A DNA stretch of 27,809 bases from Blastocladiella britannica (taxonomy: Eukaryota; Blastocladiomycota; Blastocladiomycetes; Blastocladiales; Blastocladiaceae): positions 1 through 27,809 of the forward strand of contig MU624726.1 in assembly GCA_025349905.2 (NCBI GenBank), read 5' to 3'. The notes below the pieces were generated by a model, which saw nothing but the letters and a program-made list of their open reading frames with translations, had not been told where the DNA came from and ran no database searches. The position numbers and the translations under genes are program-made. This document shows positions 18,900-27,809 of this stretch, in pieces (position 1 is the first letter of the stretch; every line of letters starts with the position of its first letter).

Positions 18900-18952
18900 A
18901 AGCACGCAGTCCAACTGACATCGGCCATTTGCGCGGCACTTATTTTGGCTCT

Positions 18953-18969
18953 CGGATCCGTCAACGGAT
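18953..18969. promoter_or_regulatory. Overlapping CGG/CCG inverted repeats, site 2
   Basis: The perfect palindrome CGGATCCG (18953-18960) overlaps ATCCGT-CA-ACGGAT (18956-18969). The result is again a CGG-CCG-CGG triad with a central CA spacer, the same plan as the site about 70 nt upstream. Confidence 0.55.
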
Positions 18970-18976
18970 AGCTCAA

Positions 18977-19009
18977 GTCCGTTCCGCTATGGACGGAATC
19001 TGGTCGGAC
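18977..19009. promoter_or_regulatory. Imperfect CCG/CGG inverted repeats, site 3
   Basis: TCCGT (18978-18982) pairs with ACGGA (18993-18997), TTCCG (18982-18986) with CGGAA (18994-18998), and GTCCG (18977-18981) with CGGAC (19005-19009). The arms are short and the spacers longer than in sites 1 and 2. Confidence 0.4.
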
Positions 19010-19080
19010 ATGGGCACAATTTTTTTTTGACTTGCACTGCGCTGCCGTAACTTGCCCGCAAGATCCCCCAGACCCTGGTC

Positions 19081-19086
19081 TATAAA
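19081..19086 (+). promoter_or_regulatory. TATA box of the ABCC transporter gene
   Basis: TATAAA, 74 nt upstream of the ATG at 19155. The three CCG/CGG sites lie about 70-205 nt further upstream. Confidence 0.65.
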
Positions 19087-19154
19087 CCTTCTTGGTCCCC
19101 CGCGATCAACGAGGAAATGGAACCTGGCATTGGAACCTTCACTTGACAAAAAAA

Positions 19155-22100
19155 ATGACTTTTTGCCGCAACGGAGAGGCCCTCGAGGCCCTCTCGGCCA
19201 CTGGCCCACTCGACATTTCGCCATGCTTCCAGTCCGGCGTCATTGCGCCGATCCTTGCGCTGATCTGCACACTTGCTCTCGTCAATCGCACCGTGTTTCT
19301 GCGCTCCAAGGCGGCGCTCCCCAATGACATGCTTTCATCTTTCCGCTTCGTGATTGCCATCAAGTTGATCCTGGCGGTTGCCAACTTGGCCGTCGCCGTC
19401 TACATCGCTGTCGTGCTTGCTGGCGCGTCCCTCCTCTTGAGCAACTCGTATCTCCTTGGCGATATCGCGCTCCTCGTACCCCTACTCATTGCTCTTCCCC
19501 AACACTACCTGGAGAATGAGCGGAGTCGCCGCCCCTCGACCTCCTTGTCGACCTTTTACGGCCTGTCCATGCTGCTAAAGGCGCTGGGCCTGCGGTCGCT
19601 GTACATGATCCCGAGTTCAGACCCAACTTCCCTCGACTCGTCGCTCGCGTTGATTCAGACGCTGTCGATCATCCATGTCGCACTCACTGCCGCGCTGTTC
19701 ATTGCCGAGGGATTCTCAGTCAAGCCATTTGACTCCCGCTTCGAGTCGGTCCTCCCGCCCAACACCGAGTCCGGCGCCAAATTTGCCGAGGCGCTCGACA
19801 ATCCCATGGCCGACCAGCGCGAGTCGCCCGAGTACCGCGCATCGTTCGTCTCCAAGCTGCTGTTCCTATGGGTCATGGAGATTCTGATGTTGGCGCGGAC
19901 CAAGGTGCTCGAGTTCTCGGACCTGTGGGCACTCCCGCGGTTCCTGTGGTCGGGCCGCAACGCCGACTCTCTCGGGGCCCAATGGGAAAAGGAGATGGTC
20001 AAATACCGCGCCACGGGTAAGCGCCCGTCGCTACTGATGGCGCTCGCCAAGACGTTCGGCCTTCGCGTCGTTTTGATCATTGTGCTCGCGCATGTGTCCA
20101 CGGGCCTCGGGTTCATGTCTCCCTTTTTCGTTCGGTGCGTTTTTTTTTCTTTGATGTACTGGATCGTATTCTGACATCCTTTATAGATACTTTGTCGGCT
20201 TCGTCGGCAACATTGGCACGGCCGACGAGCAATCCCGTTCCGAGGGCATCTCGGTCGCCCTCGTGTTTTTGGTCGTCAGTGTCACGACCACCATCGTCCT
20301 TGGCCAGCAGTACCAGCACGGTCCGTATTTTTAATTTTCTATGGAGGCAAAGTGCGTCAGTGCTGATGAGCAAATGATTTCTCAGTCTTCATGTTCAATG
20401 TCGCCGTCCGCACTGCAGTCCAGAACTTCGTGTACCGCAAGGCGATGCGCATTCCATCGCGCATGTCCCTCGACTCGGGCAAAATCATGAACCACATGCA
20501 AGTGGATGCCACCTCCGTGGGGATGCCCATTTTACCCCTCTGCGAAATGGTGGTGGCGCCCATCTCGCTCGTGGTGGCGCTGGTGTTATTGTATAACCAA
20601 GTCGGGTGGGTGCTATGGATGGCTCCCGGCACGATGCTGCTGACGCTCCCGTTTCTCGGCCGGTTTGCGGGCATGATGATGAAGTACCGCGTCAAGGCGC
20701 TGGCGCAGACCGATGGGCGGATCAAGGCCATTACTCAGGCCATTGCCGGGATCAAGACCATCAAGCTCTACGGATGGCTGCCCTTTATCCGCAACCGCGT
20801 TCTCGGGTTCCGTGAGAAGGAGCTGTATTACCTCAAGAAGGTCGCTGGCGTCATGTCCATGCAGATTGGCGTGTCGTTCATGCGTACGATTTTTTTTTTT
20901 TCCTTGTTTTTAATGGTCTCAAAGACTAAATGTACTCACAAACAATAATGATGGACAGTGCCGACCATTTCTACCTTTGCCGTGTTCACCCTGTATACGC
21001 TCATCGAGGGCGCCAACTCTCTCACGCCCACGCGCGTGTTTGTGACGCTGTCGATCATGCGCATGCTCGAAAACCCCGTCCAGGCGCTCGTGTGGGGATG
21101 GAACCCGATCGTTGAAGCTCTGGCGTCGATTCGCCGTCTGACCGACTTTTTGATCACTGACGATCTCGAGGCGTATGTCGAGCGCCTGCCGCTTCCCTCT
21201 GCTGCTGCTGGCGATGCCCCCGCGTCCACCAAGATCGCGACCATTGAAATCAAGGACGGCAAGTTCGCGTTCACGGCCGAGTCCAAGTTCGAGCTCTCCA
21301 TTCCGCACCTGGCCATCCCGCGAGGATCGCTGCTGGCGGTGGTGGGTCCCGTTGGTGCCGGAAAGTCGGCACTTTTAGCCGCCATTCTCGGCGAAATCAA
21401 CAAGTCCTCGGGCACGGTCACAGTGCGCGGGCAAGTCGCGTTTGTCACCCAGCAGGCGTGGATTCTCAACACCTCTCTGCGCGAGAACATCACGTTCGGC
21501 CTGCCCTACGACGAGAAGCGGTACAACCGCGTGATTGACGCGTGCGCGCTCCGCCGCGACCTCGAGTCGCTGGCCCAGGGCAACGAGACGGTGATTGGCG
21601 AGAAGGGCATTTCGCTCAGCGGCGGGCAAAAGGCGCGCGTGTCGCTTGCGCGCGCGTGCTACGCCAGCGAGATGGGCGAGGCCGACGTGCTGCTCCTGGA
21701 CGACGTGTTCTCAGCCGTCGACGCCCATGTCGACCGCCACTTGTTTGACGCGCTGTTCAATGGCGCCAACGGCATCCTGCGGTCCAAGACGGTGGTGCTG
21801 GTCACGCACGCGGTGCACCACTTGGCCGAAATGGACTCGGTGCTGCTGATTCGCGACGGCGCGGTCGCCGAGTCGGGAACCTACGACGAGCTGATGGCCA
21901 CCAAGGACGGGTTCGTGCGTAACATGGTCGACGAGTACATGGCCAAGCGGCATAACGAGGGCGCGCGCGACGACGACGAGTCGAGTAGCGCTGACTCTGT
22001 CGCGTCGTCTGCCTCTGCCGCCGACGCATCCGATGACACTGCCATCACCGACATGGACGGCAAGCCCAAGATCCGCCGCAACCTCTCACGCCAGCAGTCG

Positions 22101-23978
22101 GGTATGTCGCAGGGCGGCGTCGCCGCCGCTGAGGACACGGACGACAGCAAGAAGAAGGCCGCTCCCGTCGAGGACCTCGAGGAGAAAAAGTCGTCGGGCT
22201 CGGTCAGCTGGCGCGTGTACTGGACGTACTTTACCGACTGCGGCCTCGCCAACATGGGCTTTTCGATGTTTGCCACTATTCTTAGCACCGTGGCCTCGAT
22301 CGGGATTGGCCTGTGGCTCGGCGCGTGGTCTACCGCCGCCAAGGAGGGAAACGCCGACCTGGCGTACTACCTGGGTATCTACGGTGGCCTCGTCATTGGT
22401 AACGGTATGCTCAACATGTTGTCTATGTATTTTTTCATGGCGGTGGTGGCCATTCGCGGCGCCCGGGCCACCATGGACAAGCTACTGAAGAACACGCTTG
22501 CGCTTCCCATGTCGTTCTTTGACACGACCCCGTCCGGCCGCCTGCTCAACCGGTTCAGCAACGACCAAAAGAGCGTGGACGGCCAGATCCCAGCCGTTCT
22601 TTCGCAGCTCCAGTTCATGGCTTTTTCGGTGGTTGGCATCTTCATCACCGCCATCGTTGCTGCGCCGTACTTTATTGTCGCTCTGATTCCGCTCTTGGCC
22701 ATCTTCTTGGCCATCCAGTCGTTCTACCTGACGGCCTCGCGGGAGGTGCAGCGGATCAACATGGTCACCACGTCGCCCGTGTTTAACCACTTTTCGGAGA
22801 CGCTCGATGGCCTGGCGACGGTGCGCGCGTACCACCACAATGCGCGGTTCATGGCCACTGCCGAGCGCCGGCTTGACGCGTCCAGCACTGGGTCCTACAA
22901 CACTGTATGTGCTATTTCATTACTTTCTGGGATGCCTTTCCATTTATTGACAAAAAATATCCAGATCTCGGTCAACCGATGGCTCTTTGTCGCGCTCAAC
23001 CTCGTCGGGAACCTGATTGTGGCTTCGATCTGCTTTATCGGGGTGTTGTCGACCCCCTCCGGGACAGGCGTCTTTGGGGTTGCGCTGACCTGGCTCTTTG
23101 ACATTACTTTCTTGCTGTCGGCCCTCATTCGCAGTTACGGCCAGCTAGAGAACGCGGTGGTGTCAGTGGAGCGCATAGACGAGTACGCCCGCTTGCCGAC
23201 CGAAGCCGCACAGGAGACGGCCGTGCCGCTCGATGCCGAGTGGCCCGCCAACGGCGAGATCTCGTTCTCGGACTACGAGACGCGGTACCGTGAGGGTCTG
23301 CCCGCGGTGTTGCACGGCATTGACGCCAAGATCCCCGCGGGTGCCAAGGTGGGCGTGGTTGGACGTACCGGGTCGGGCAAGTCGACGCTGACGCTGGCAC
23401 TGTTCCGCATCCTTGAGGCCACGCGTGGCACCATTGCCGTGGATGGCGTGGATGTGTCGACGCTAGGCCTGCACGACCTGCGCACCCGCTTGACGATCTT
23501 GCCGCAGGACCCGATTCTGTTTGAGGCCAGTGTGCGTGAGAACCTCGACCCGACGCTCACCCACGACGATACCGCCATGTGGAGCGCGCTCGAGGGCGCG
23601 CATCTCGCCGAGTACATTCGCGGGCTCGACGGCGGACTCGACGCCGACTTGGCGCCGTCGTCGCTGTCGGTGGGCCAGGCTCAACTGTTGACGCTGGCGC
23701 GCGCGATTCTGCGCAAGACCCGCGTGTTGGTTCTGGACGAGGCCACGGCGTCAATCGATCACCAGACCGACGACATTGTGCAAAAGACGATCCGCCGCGA
23801 GTTCGAAGGGTGCACGGTCATCACCATCGCCCATCGTCTGGCCACCATCTTGGACTATGACTATATTCTAGTCCTGGATCACGGAAACGTGGTCGAGTTT
23901 GACACGCCCGCGGCACTGCTCGCCAACACTTCCTCCGAGTTTTACTCGCTCGCCAAGGAGTCCAAGCTTGTACAATAA
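19155..23978 (+). CDS. ABC transporter, subfamily C (MRP/Ycf1-like, full-length with TMD0)
   Basis: Exons 19155-20134, 20187-20320, 20386-20883, 20959-22904 and 22965-23978 give 1523 aa in frame, typical of long ABCC proteins. It is expected to export glutathione conjugates and other organic anions across the vacuolar or plasma membrane. An N-terminal TMD0 of several helices (residues ~20-190) precedes the linker and TMD1 (about 285-590). NBD1 has Walker A GPVGAGKSALL (~667), signature LSGGQKARVSLARA (~755) and Walker B ADVLLLDDVF (~780). The Asp after Walker B replaces the catalytic Glu, the usual asymmetry of ABCC NBD1. A Ser/Asp-rich regulatory linker (DDDESSSADSVASSASAAD) follows, then TMD2. 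NBD2 has Walker A GRTGSGKSTLTLALFR (~1320), LSVGQAQLLTLARAIL and Walker B RVLVLDEATASID. The start is the first ATG after the TATA box, in an A-rich context. Confidence 0.93.
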
Positions 23979-23979
23979 A
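23974..23979 (+). terminator. AATAAA overlapping the ABCC stop codon
   Basis: The final codons CAA TAA A contain AATAAA, so a canonical poly(A) signal overlaps the stop codon. The convergent pseudogene's stop is 32 nt further on. No other AATAAA is close by. Confidence 0.35.
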
Positions 23980-24010
23980 TTAAATATCCAATATATTGAT
24001 CAACTTAATG

Positions 24011-25710
24011 TTACCACCGACAGTTATCCTCATCCGCCATTCTCTGACGGATTTGCTCAAGAACGACGTCAGGAGAATTGATCTCAAGCAACGGATCATC
24101 GGGCACAGGTCCGTTGGGAGCACCACCACTAAAAGCGCGCCACCACGCCCGCGTCACCTCGGGAGCCTTGTCCAAGATTTCCGTGTCAACTCCTCCACCA
24201 GGTGGGTGGATAAAGTACTGACGCGAGTGGGCATAGTCCCTCAGAACGTCGAGCACAACAAGGATCGTCGTGGCGTCAAATGCCGCGGCAAGCAGATCGC
24301 GGACGACGGGAACAGAGGGAATCCAGCTCGGAGGGCCACCAGCACAGGGCGGGCAAGCAACCGTCGTTGGAGATATAGGCTCCAATCGCCTTGAGAACTT
24401 CAACATCGAATCCATATTGAATTTTCCACCACTGGTACATTTCGAGCAGCTCGGTGCGAACCGACCCAGAGCCAATAAAGTGATTCGGATCCATCTCCTC
24501 ACCAGTGTACTCTTCTTTGACGTCATTTCCGTGGGCGTGTCGCCATTTCAAAAGGGCGAAATTTTGGCCCTCAAAAGCAACCGTATAATTTGGCATGTCC
24601 CAGTTACATTCAAGGTGATTCATGGCCAAGTAATCCAGGCCCGCATATTCGTTGGCTTTCACCAGGTCGGATATACCGAAAAAATTCGTCAGCTTAAACT
24701 CAGTGCCCCGTTCTTTCCACCGCTCCAAAAAACCGATATCCACAGAGCTCGAAGATCCAGGTGATCGGCATTCATCTCGTTTTGCCAATGAATATGAGTA
24801 AAGGCTGTGTGCGAGAGCGACATGTTCCACAACCAGGTCACGATCTCCAATGACTGCCCCAGGAGTGCAGCATAGCCCACCTCGGACGTGCCAAAAGTGT
24901 GGTAGGGAGTGCGGTGGTCCACAGCCTTTTGAAACCACCACTGGACCTCATGGCGCGTCTCGTGGTGAACGACATAATCAATAATAGGCCAAGCACATCT
25001 GGCGATGGGAGACTGGGACTGCGTGCCCACCACCAGTCCAGTTTCTCGCAGCCCAGTTTGCCGAGACAGCGGATAAAGTCTTTGGAGCTCAAGATCGCAG
25101 CCAAATCATTGCTCGTCTTGTCTGCCGTCATCCACCCCAACACGTCTGGCTGATGGCAAGTGCAAATATCAGCATATCTCCGAGAGACGACCAAGTAGCC
25201 GTGCGCCTTGAGCCGATTCAGTTCCGCAACCGGGGCATTAACACAAGCCTCAAGCTCCCTGTGGCCAATGCGCCCGAGAGCGCGGTTCCTTGATGCAAAC
25301 CAGTTCAGGACAGCAGTGCGGCCGGAATTATAGGCCAGGACGAATATCTCCTTGTCCTTTTCGTCGCGTTGCTCTTTGCCCACCCAGGGGTCGAAGTATT
25401 TGTTGAGGAAATGAACATTGCCGAGCTTGGCAGCCATTTGGAGGAGAGGCCAGGACTCGGTCGCCACAGCCAACTCTGGGTACATTTCAATAATCTCGTC
25501 GTGGCCGTACTTGACGGCGAGGTGCAGCGCTCGGCTCGGGGTGAGCTCGAGAAACCCACGCGAGAGAATAGCGTGGAACGTATCGGGCTGCTCGAAAGCT
25601 GACAGGACGAGCAGAATGCCGAGAGCTTCGTCGATATAGATGCACTGTGCACTGGCAATGGCAAGGACGTGGCCGGCAATGCGGCCGTGGTCCAGAGATA
25701 TGTTGCTGGC
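24011..25710 (-). pseudogene. Frameshifted ankyrin-like repeat gene (relative of 17843-18634)
   Basis: The minus strand carries one repeat-protein reading of about 560 codons that needs three frame changes: near 25030, near 24745 and near 24340. Before the first, EQPDTFHAILSRGF, LAVKYGH and LLQMAAKLGNVHFLNKYFD align with the intact gene at 17843. After it come PIIDYVVHHETRHEVQWWFQ, then FLERWKERGTEFKLTNFFG, then AAFDATTILVVLDVLRDYAH and a TAA at 24011-24013. The shift near 25030 has no room for a normal intron (it lies in TGGTGGTGGGCACGC). The family frame has no ATG at its 5' end; similarity fades at about 25710, 25 nt before the next gene's stop. Assembly indels or unusual introns at shifts 2 and 3 are the alternatives. 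Confidence 0.65.
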
Positions 25711-25735
25711 ATGTTGAACAAAAAGTGGTTTGCAT

Positions 25736-26787
25736 TTACTCGCCTCCAGACCGCGATACCGGTGGATACGCCTGCGTCACCAAGTTCACGGGCGGCGGCT
25801 GCGGCGCGTACCCGTACGGCGGTTGCTGCTGCTGGTAGCCGACCGCCGATCCAGTCGGCGTGTACACTTGAGCCGTTGGCTGTGGTGGGTACAGGATCTG
25901 CTGTTGTTGCTGCTGCTGCGGATAACCTGGAGGAACGGATCCGGGTGCCGCGCCGTACGCGCTTGGAGGGTACGCCGGTCCACTTGCTGGAGGATACGCC
26001 GGTCCGCTTCCCGGAGGGTAGGCGGGTCCCCCGGTCGTATTCGGGTACGGGTATGCGGGCTGCTGCTGCTGCTGTGGCGGGTACTCGGCGCCAACGTACT
26101 GCAGCTGTTGTGGTTGCTGCGGATACCCGTACGTAGGTGCGGCCAGAGGCACAGAGGCGCCGGCAACGGGTGTCACGGCGGCCAGCTCCGTTTGACCACC
26201 AGCAGCAGCTTTGCCAGGCTTGCCAAACAGCTTCTTGCCCAAGCGCTTGCCGCGGCGCAAAAGGAACATGCCGATCGCGAAAACGACGCAAAAGACCACC
26301 ACTGCGACGCAAATGATGATAAACAGCAGGCTCTTGACGAACGGCTGTTTGTTGAGATTAACTGGGTTGTTCGGATCGTTGCATTGGCCATACAGCCAGT
26401 CGCATTTGAGGTTGGGCAGGCACGGATCGTTGTACATGGCCTCGAGCACTGACTTGGGGCACGCTCCACCAAGGCCCACGGTGCGCGGGATGCATCGTCC
26501 GAGGTTGCAGTAGGTGGTGCCGTTCTATGTACATGTATTTTTATTGAGTCCATGCGATCTGACGCAATGCAAGAAAGACGCACAAAGTTGCTGCACGATG
26601 ACTGAGACGACGTGGTCAAGCAGGAGTTCAAGACGCAAACTCCCTGCTGGCAAGTTGCGAGTGCGGGGCAACTGAGGCTCTGTGTGCACGTCTTGGCGCC
26701 GCGAAACGTCGCTGCGTGCGCCGGGCGGACCGCCACCAACGATAGAAGGAGCGTAATAGCCAGGATAAAAAAGTACAAGGACCGCAT
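25736..26787 (-). CDS. Type I membrane protein: Cys-rich ectodomain and Pro/Gln/Tyr-rich cytoplasmic tail
   Basis: Exons (minus strand) 26787-26584 and 26524-25736 give 330 aa; the 59-nt intron has a GTGCGT donor. Residues 1-25 are a signal peptide (LYFFILAITLLLSLVAVRPAHA). Residues ~26-130 form a Cys-rich ectodomain (CTQSLSCPALATCQQGVC, YCNLGRC, CLPNLKCDWLYGQC). Residues ~133-157 (SLLFIIICVAVVVFCVVFAI...) are a membrane helix followed by a basic stop-transfer (RRGKRLGKKLFGK). The tail has repeated GPAYPP units, Gln runs and one PPGY motif (PPxY type, a WW-domain ligand). The topology parallels the SH3 membrane protein at 3739. The family was not identified; a surface receptor or adaptor is inferred. 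The 3' end lies 25 nt from the decayed repeat gene. Confidence 0.8.
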
Positions 26788-27057
26788 TTAGGTTAATCGA
26801 GTTAAATTTCACATTGCATTTCCAGGAGTGGGCAGAGGGATGCAGCTGCCTTTTTGTGGTCGGCCCGCAGATTAATTTTTTGTCGCGGAACCTTCCAAAA
26901 ACGAAAGGAACGACATGAAACTGGAGCCAATGCCTGGTCAACGGGTAGTTCCACTTCAAGGCTCGCGCCAATTCGTGAAAGATTACGGCGATGTGAAAAG
27001 GTCAGGACTAGATCGAGCAAGAATTTGCAATTAAAGAGAGTGGCGGTGGATGCGATC

Positions 27058-27225
27058 TCACCGTGGATCGAGCGGGTCGTGTTTGAGCATATTGGGCGTC
27101 AGATTGACGAGGCGCCGGGAGGATGCGCAAAAGGCCAGGATGGCGGGCAGGTTCAGATACGTTGAGACGCGGACGAGGAGCTCGCCCGGGAGCAGGACGT
27201 CCAGAGGTTGGGCATGATTGACCAT
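27058..27225 (-). CDS. Short F-box exon or F-box gene remnant
   Basis: From ATG at 27225 the minus strand encodes 55 codons that include an F-box-like core: LLPGELLVRVSTYLNLPAIL followed by AFCASSRRLVNL. F-box motifs bind Skp1 in SCF ubiquitin ligases. Read straight through, the frame ends at TGA (27058-27060). A GTGAGA donor at 27061 would instead splice out 100 nt, with an acceptor at 26962, and add about 53 residues ending at 26802. That acceptor (GCGCGAG) is weak and the added sequence has no recognisable domain. No substrate-binding domain is seen, so this may be a 5' remnant of a larger gene. It is too short for confident family assignment. Confidence 0.45.
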   Translation of the reverse strand: MVNHAQPLDVLLPGELLVRVSTYLNLPAILAFCASSRRLVNLTPNMLKHDPLDPR

Positions 27226-27809
27226 AATTTTGGGTTTAACGTTTCATTGATGGAGACAAAGAGAAGTCACAAATCTTCCCCGCTTGAAACCATTGGCAAA
27301 TATGGCCAGCATATTGGTCGACAGGTTCGGGACGGTGGTGTCCGTTGGTTGGCACTGTCGTCGCTGGTCGGATTTTGCAGATGCACCACCCACCAGTCCT
27401 TTCATCTTCCAGCCAGTACAAACCGCCAGCGACTTGCTTGTTGTTGATCTATCTTTCAGTGCCCAGTGCACGCCAAGTTGTTGTGGGAATTGGTGAGCTG
27501 CGTTCTCTTCCCATTTTGCAAACCACCAGCAGAAGTGCTCCGATCTTGATTGCTCACTTGTAAAAAATGCATTGCACAGCTCGTATACGCTGACTGGCTT
27601 GGGCCTATGCCGCAGCTATTCGACTCGGGCTCGACATTTTTAGTCCAAGTCCAAAAACGTAGCGATCAAGCAAGGAATGCGATGCGATCAAGGCTGGCCA
27701 GCAAGTGCGATCTTGGCGGGCGCTGCCGGTGGATCATATATATCCAGTTTACAGTACTATTCACGAATGAAATGGCATGCGATCTCTTGCTGCCGGGAGC
27801 GGAATGCTG
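27226..27809. other. Unassigned region at the right edge
   Basis: 584 nt in which I see no supported gene. Several overlapping open frames of 60-80 codons exist on both strands, but none has a recognisable motif or plausible splice continuation. Base composition is nearer 50% GC, lower than in the genes. An AT-rich stretch (CATATATAT) lies at about 27736-27744. Confidence 0.4.

Larger units (their letters stand above)
18635..19154. promoter_or_regulatory. Divergent promoter of the ankyrin-like and ABCC genes
   Basis: 520 nt between the divergent ATGs at 18634 (minus) and 19155 (plus), with no gene inside. It holds the CCG/CGG palindromes listed separately (18877-19009) and the ABCC TATA box at 19081-19086. 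Confidence 0.7.

Noticed and set aside
25736..26140. Coding repeat rich in Gln and GPAYPP as a mobile or satellite repeat
   Set aside because: It stays in frame within one gene and encodes a normal low-complexity cytoplasmic tail.
1..27809. Transposons, CRISPR arrays, tRNA or rRNA genes
   Set aside because: No transposase or reverse transcriptase motifs, terminal repeats, regularly spaced direct repeats, or A/B-box pairs with a cloverleaf were seen. The homopolymer runs are intronic or intergenic T/A tracts.

Overview
The window looks like a compact, GC-rich nuclear genome of a fungus, most likely an early-diverging (zoosporic) one. The evidence is 35 inferred spliceosomal introns, mostly 48-95 nt with GT..AG ends, long T or A homopolymers and CTRAY-like branch sites. 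There are TATA boxes 73-77 nt before three start codons. Third codon positions are strongly G/C. The gene set is fungal-like: importin-beta/Kap95, Maf1, NatB, a GT90 glycosyltransferase and a single-pass membrane protein ending in an SH3 domain. Two relatives of a WW-rich, ankyrin-like repeat family of the kind I associate with Blastocladiomycota are also present. That lineage call is an inference; no marker gene settles it.

Layout. 1-138 may be the 3' end of a gene entering from the left. 167-1706 (-) is a divergent MINDY/DUF544-like protein that appears to lack its catalytic residues. 1923-3476 (-) is a GT90 glycosyltransferase. 3739-5679 (+) is a mucin-like type I membrane protein with a C-terminal SH3 domain. 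5798-7225 (-) is a low-complexity protein with a C-terminal coiled coil. 7730-9221 (+) is Maf1 and 9545-12786 (+) is importin-beta. 12997-13709 and 13997-14703 (+) are tandem sigma-like glutathione S-transferases that share a nearly identical 222-bp tract. 14766-15637 (+) is an unrecognised type I ER membrane protein with a KKXX tail. 15651-16496 (-) is the NatB catalytic subunit Naa20, and 16583-17711 (-) is ribosomal protein eS1 (RPS3A). 17843-18634 (-) is an ankyrin-like repeat protein. 19155-23978 (+) is a full-length ABCC (MRP-type) transporter. 24011-25710 (-) is a frameshifted relative of the 17843-18634 gene. 25736-26787 (-) is a second Cys-rich type I membrane protein, with a Pro/Gln/Tyr-rich tail. 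27058-27225 (-) is an F-box exon or remnant. I assign nothing to 27226-27809.

How the genes relate. Maf1 (Pol III repression), eS1 (small ribosomal subunit), NatB (N-terminal acetylation) and importin-beta (nuclear import) are ordinary growth and housekeeping genes. The GST pair and the ABCC pump form a plausible detoxification theme: conjugation followed by conjugate export. They are not adjacent. The ABCC promoter holds an unusual cluster of CCG/CGG palindromes of the type bound by Zn2Cys6 regulators. Gene packing is tight: convergent stop codons are 13, 32 and 118 nt apart, and some same-strand neighbours are separated by only 62-131 nt.

No obviously new multi-gene system is visible. The best leads are the CGG/CCG promoter cluster, the domain-limited GST gene-conversion tract, the apparent pseudo-deubiquitinase, the unknown KKXX ER protein, and the decaying repeat-family gene beside the transporter.
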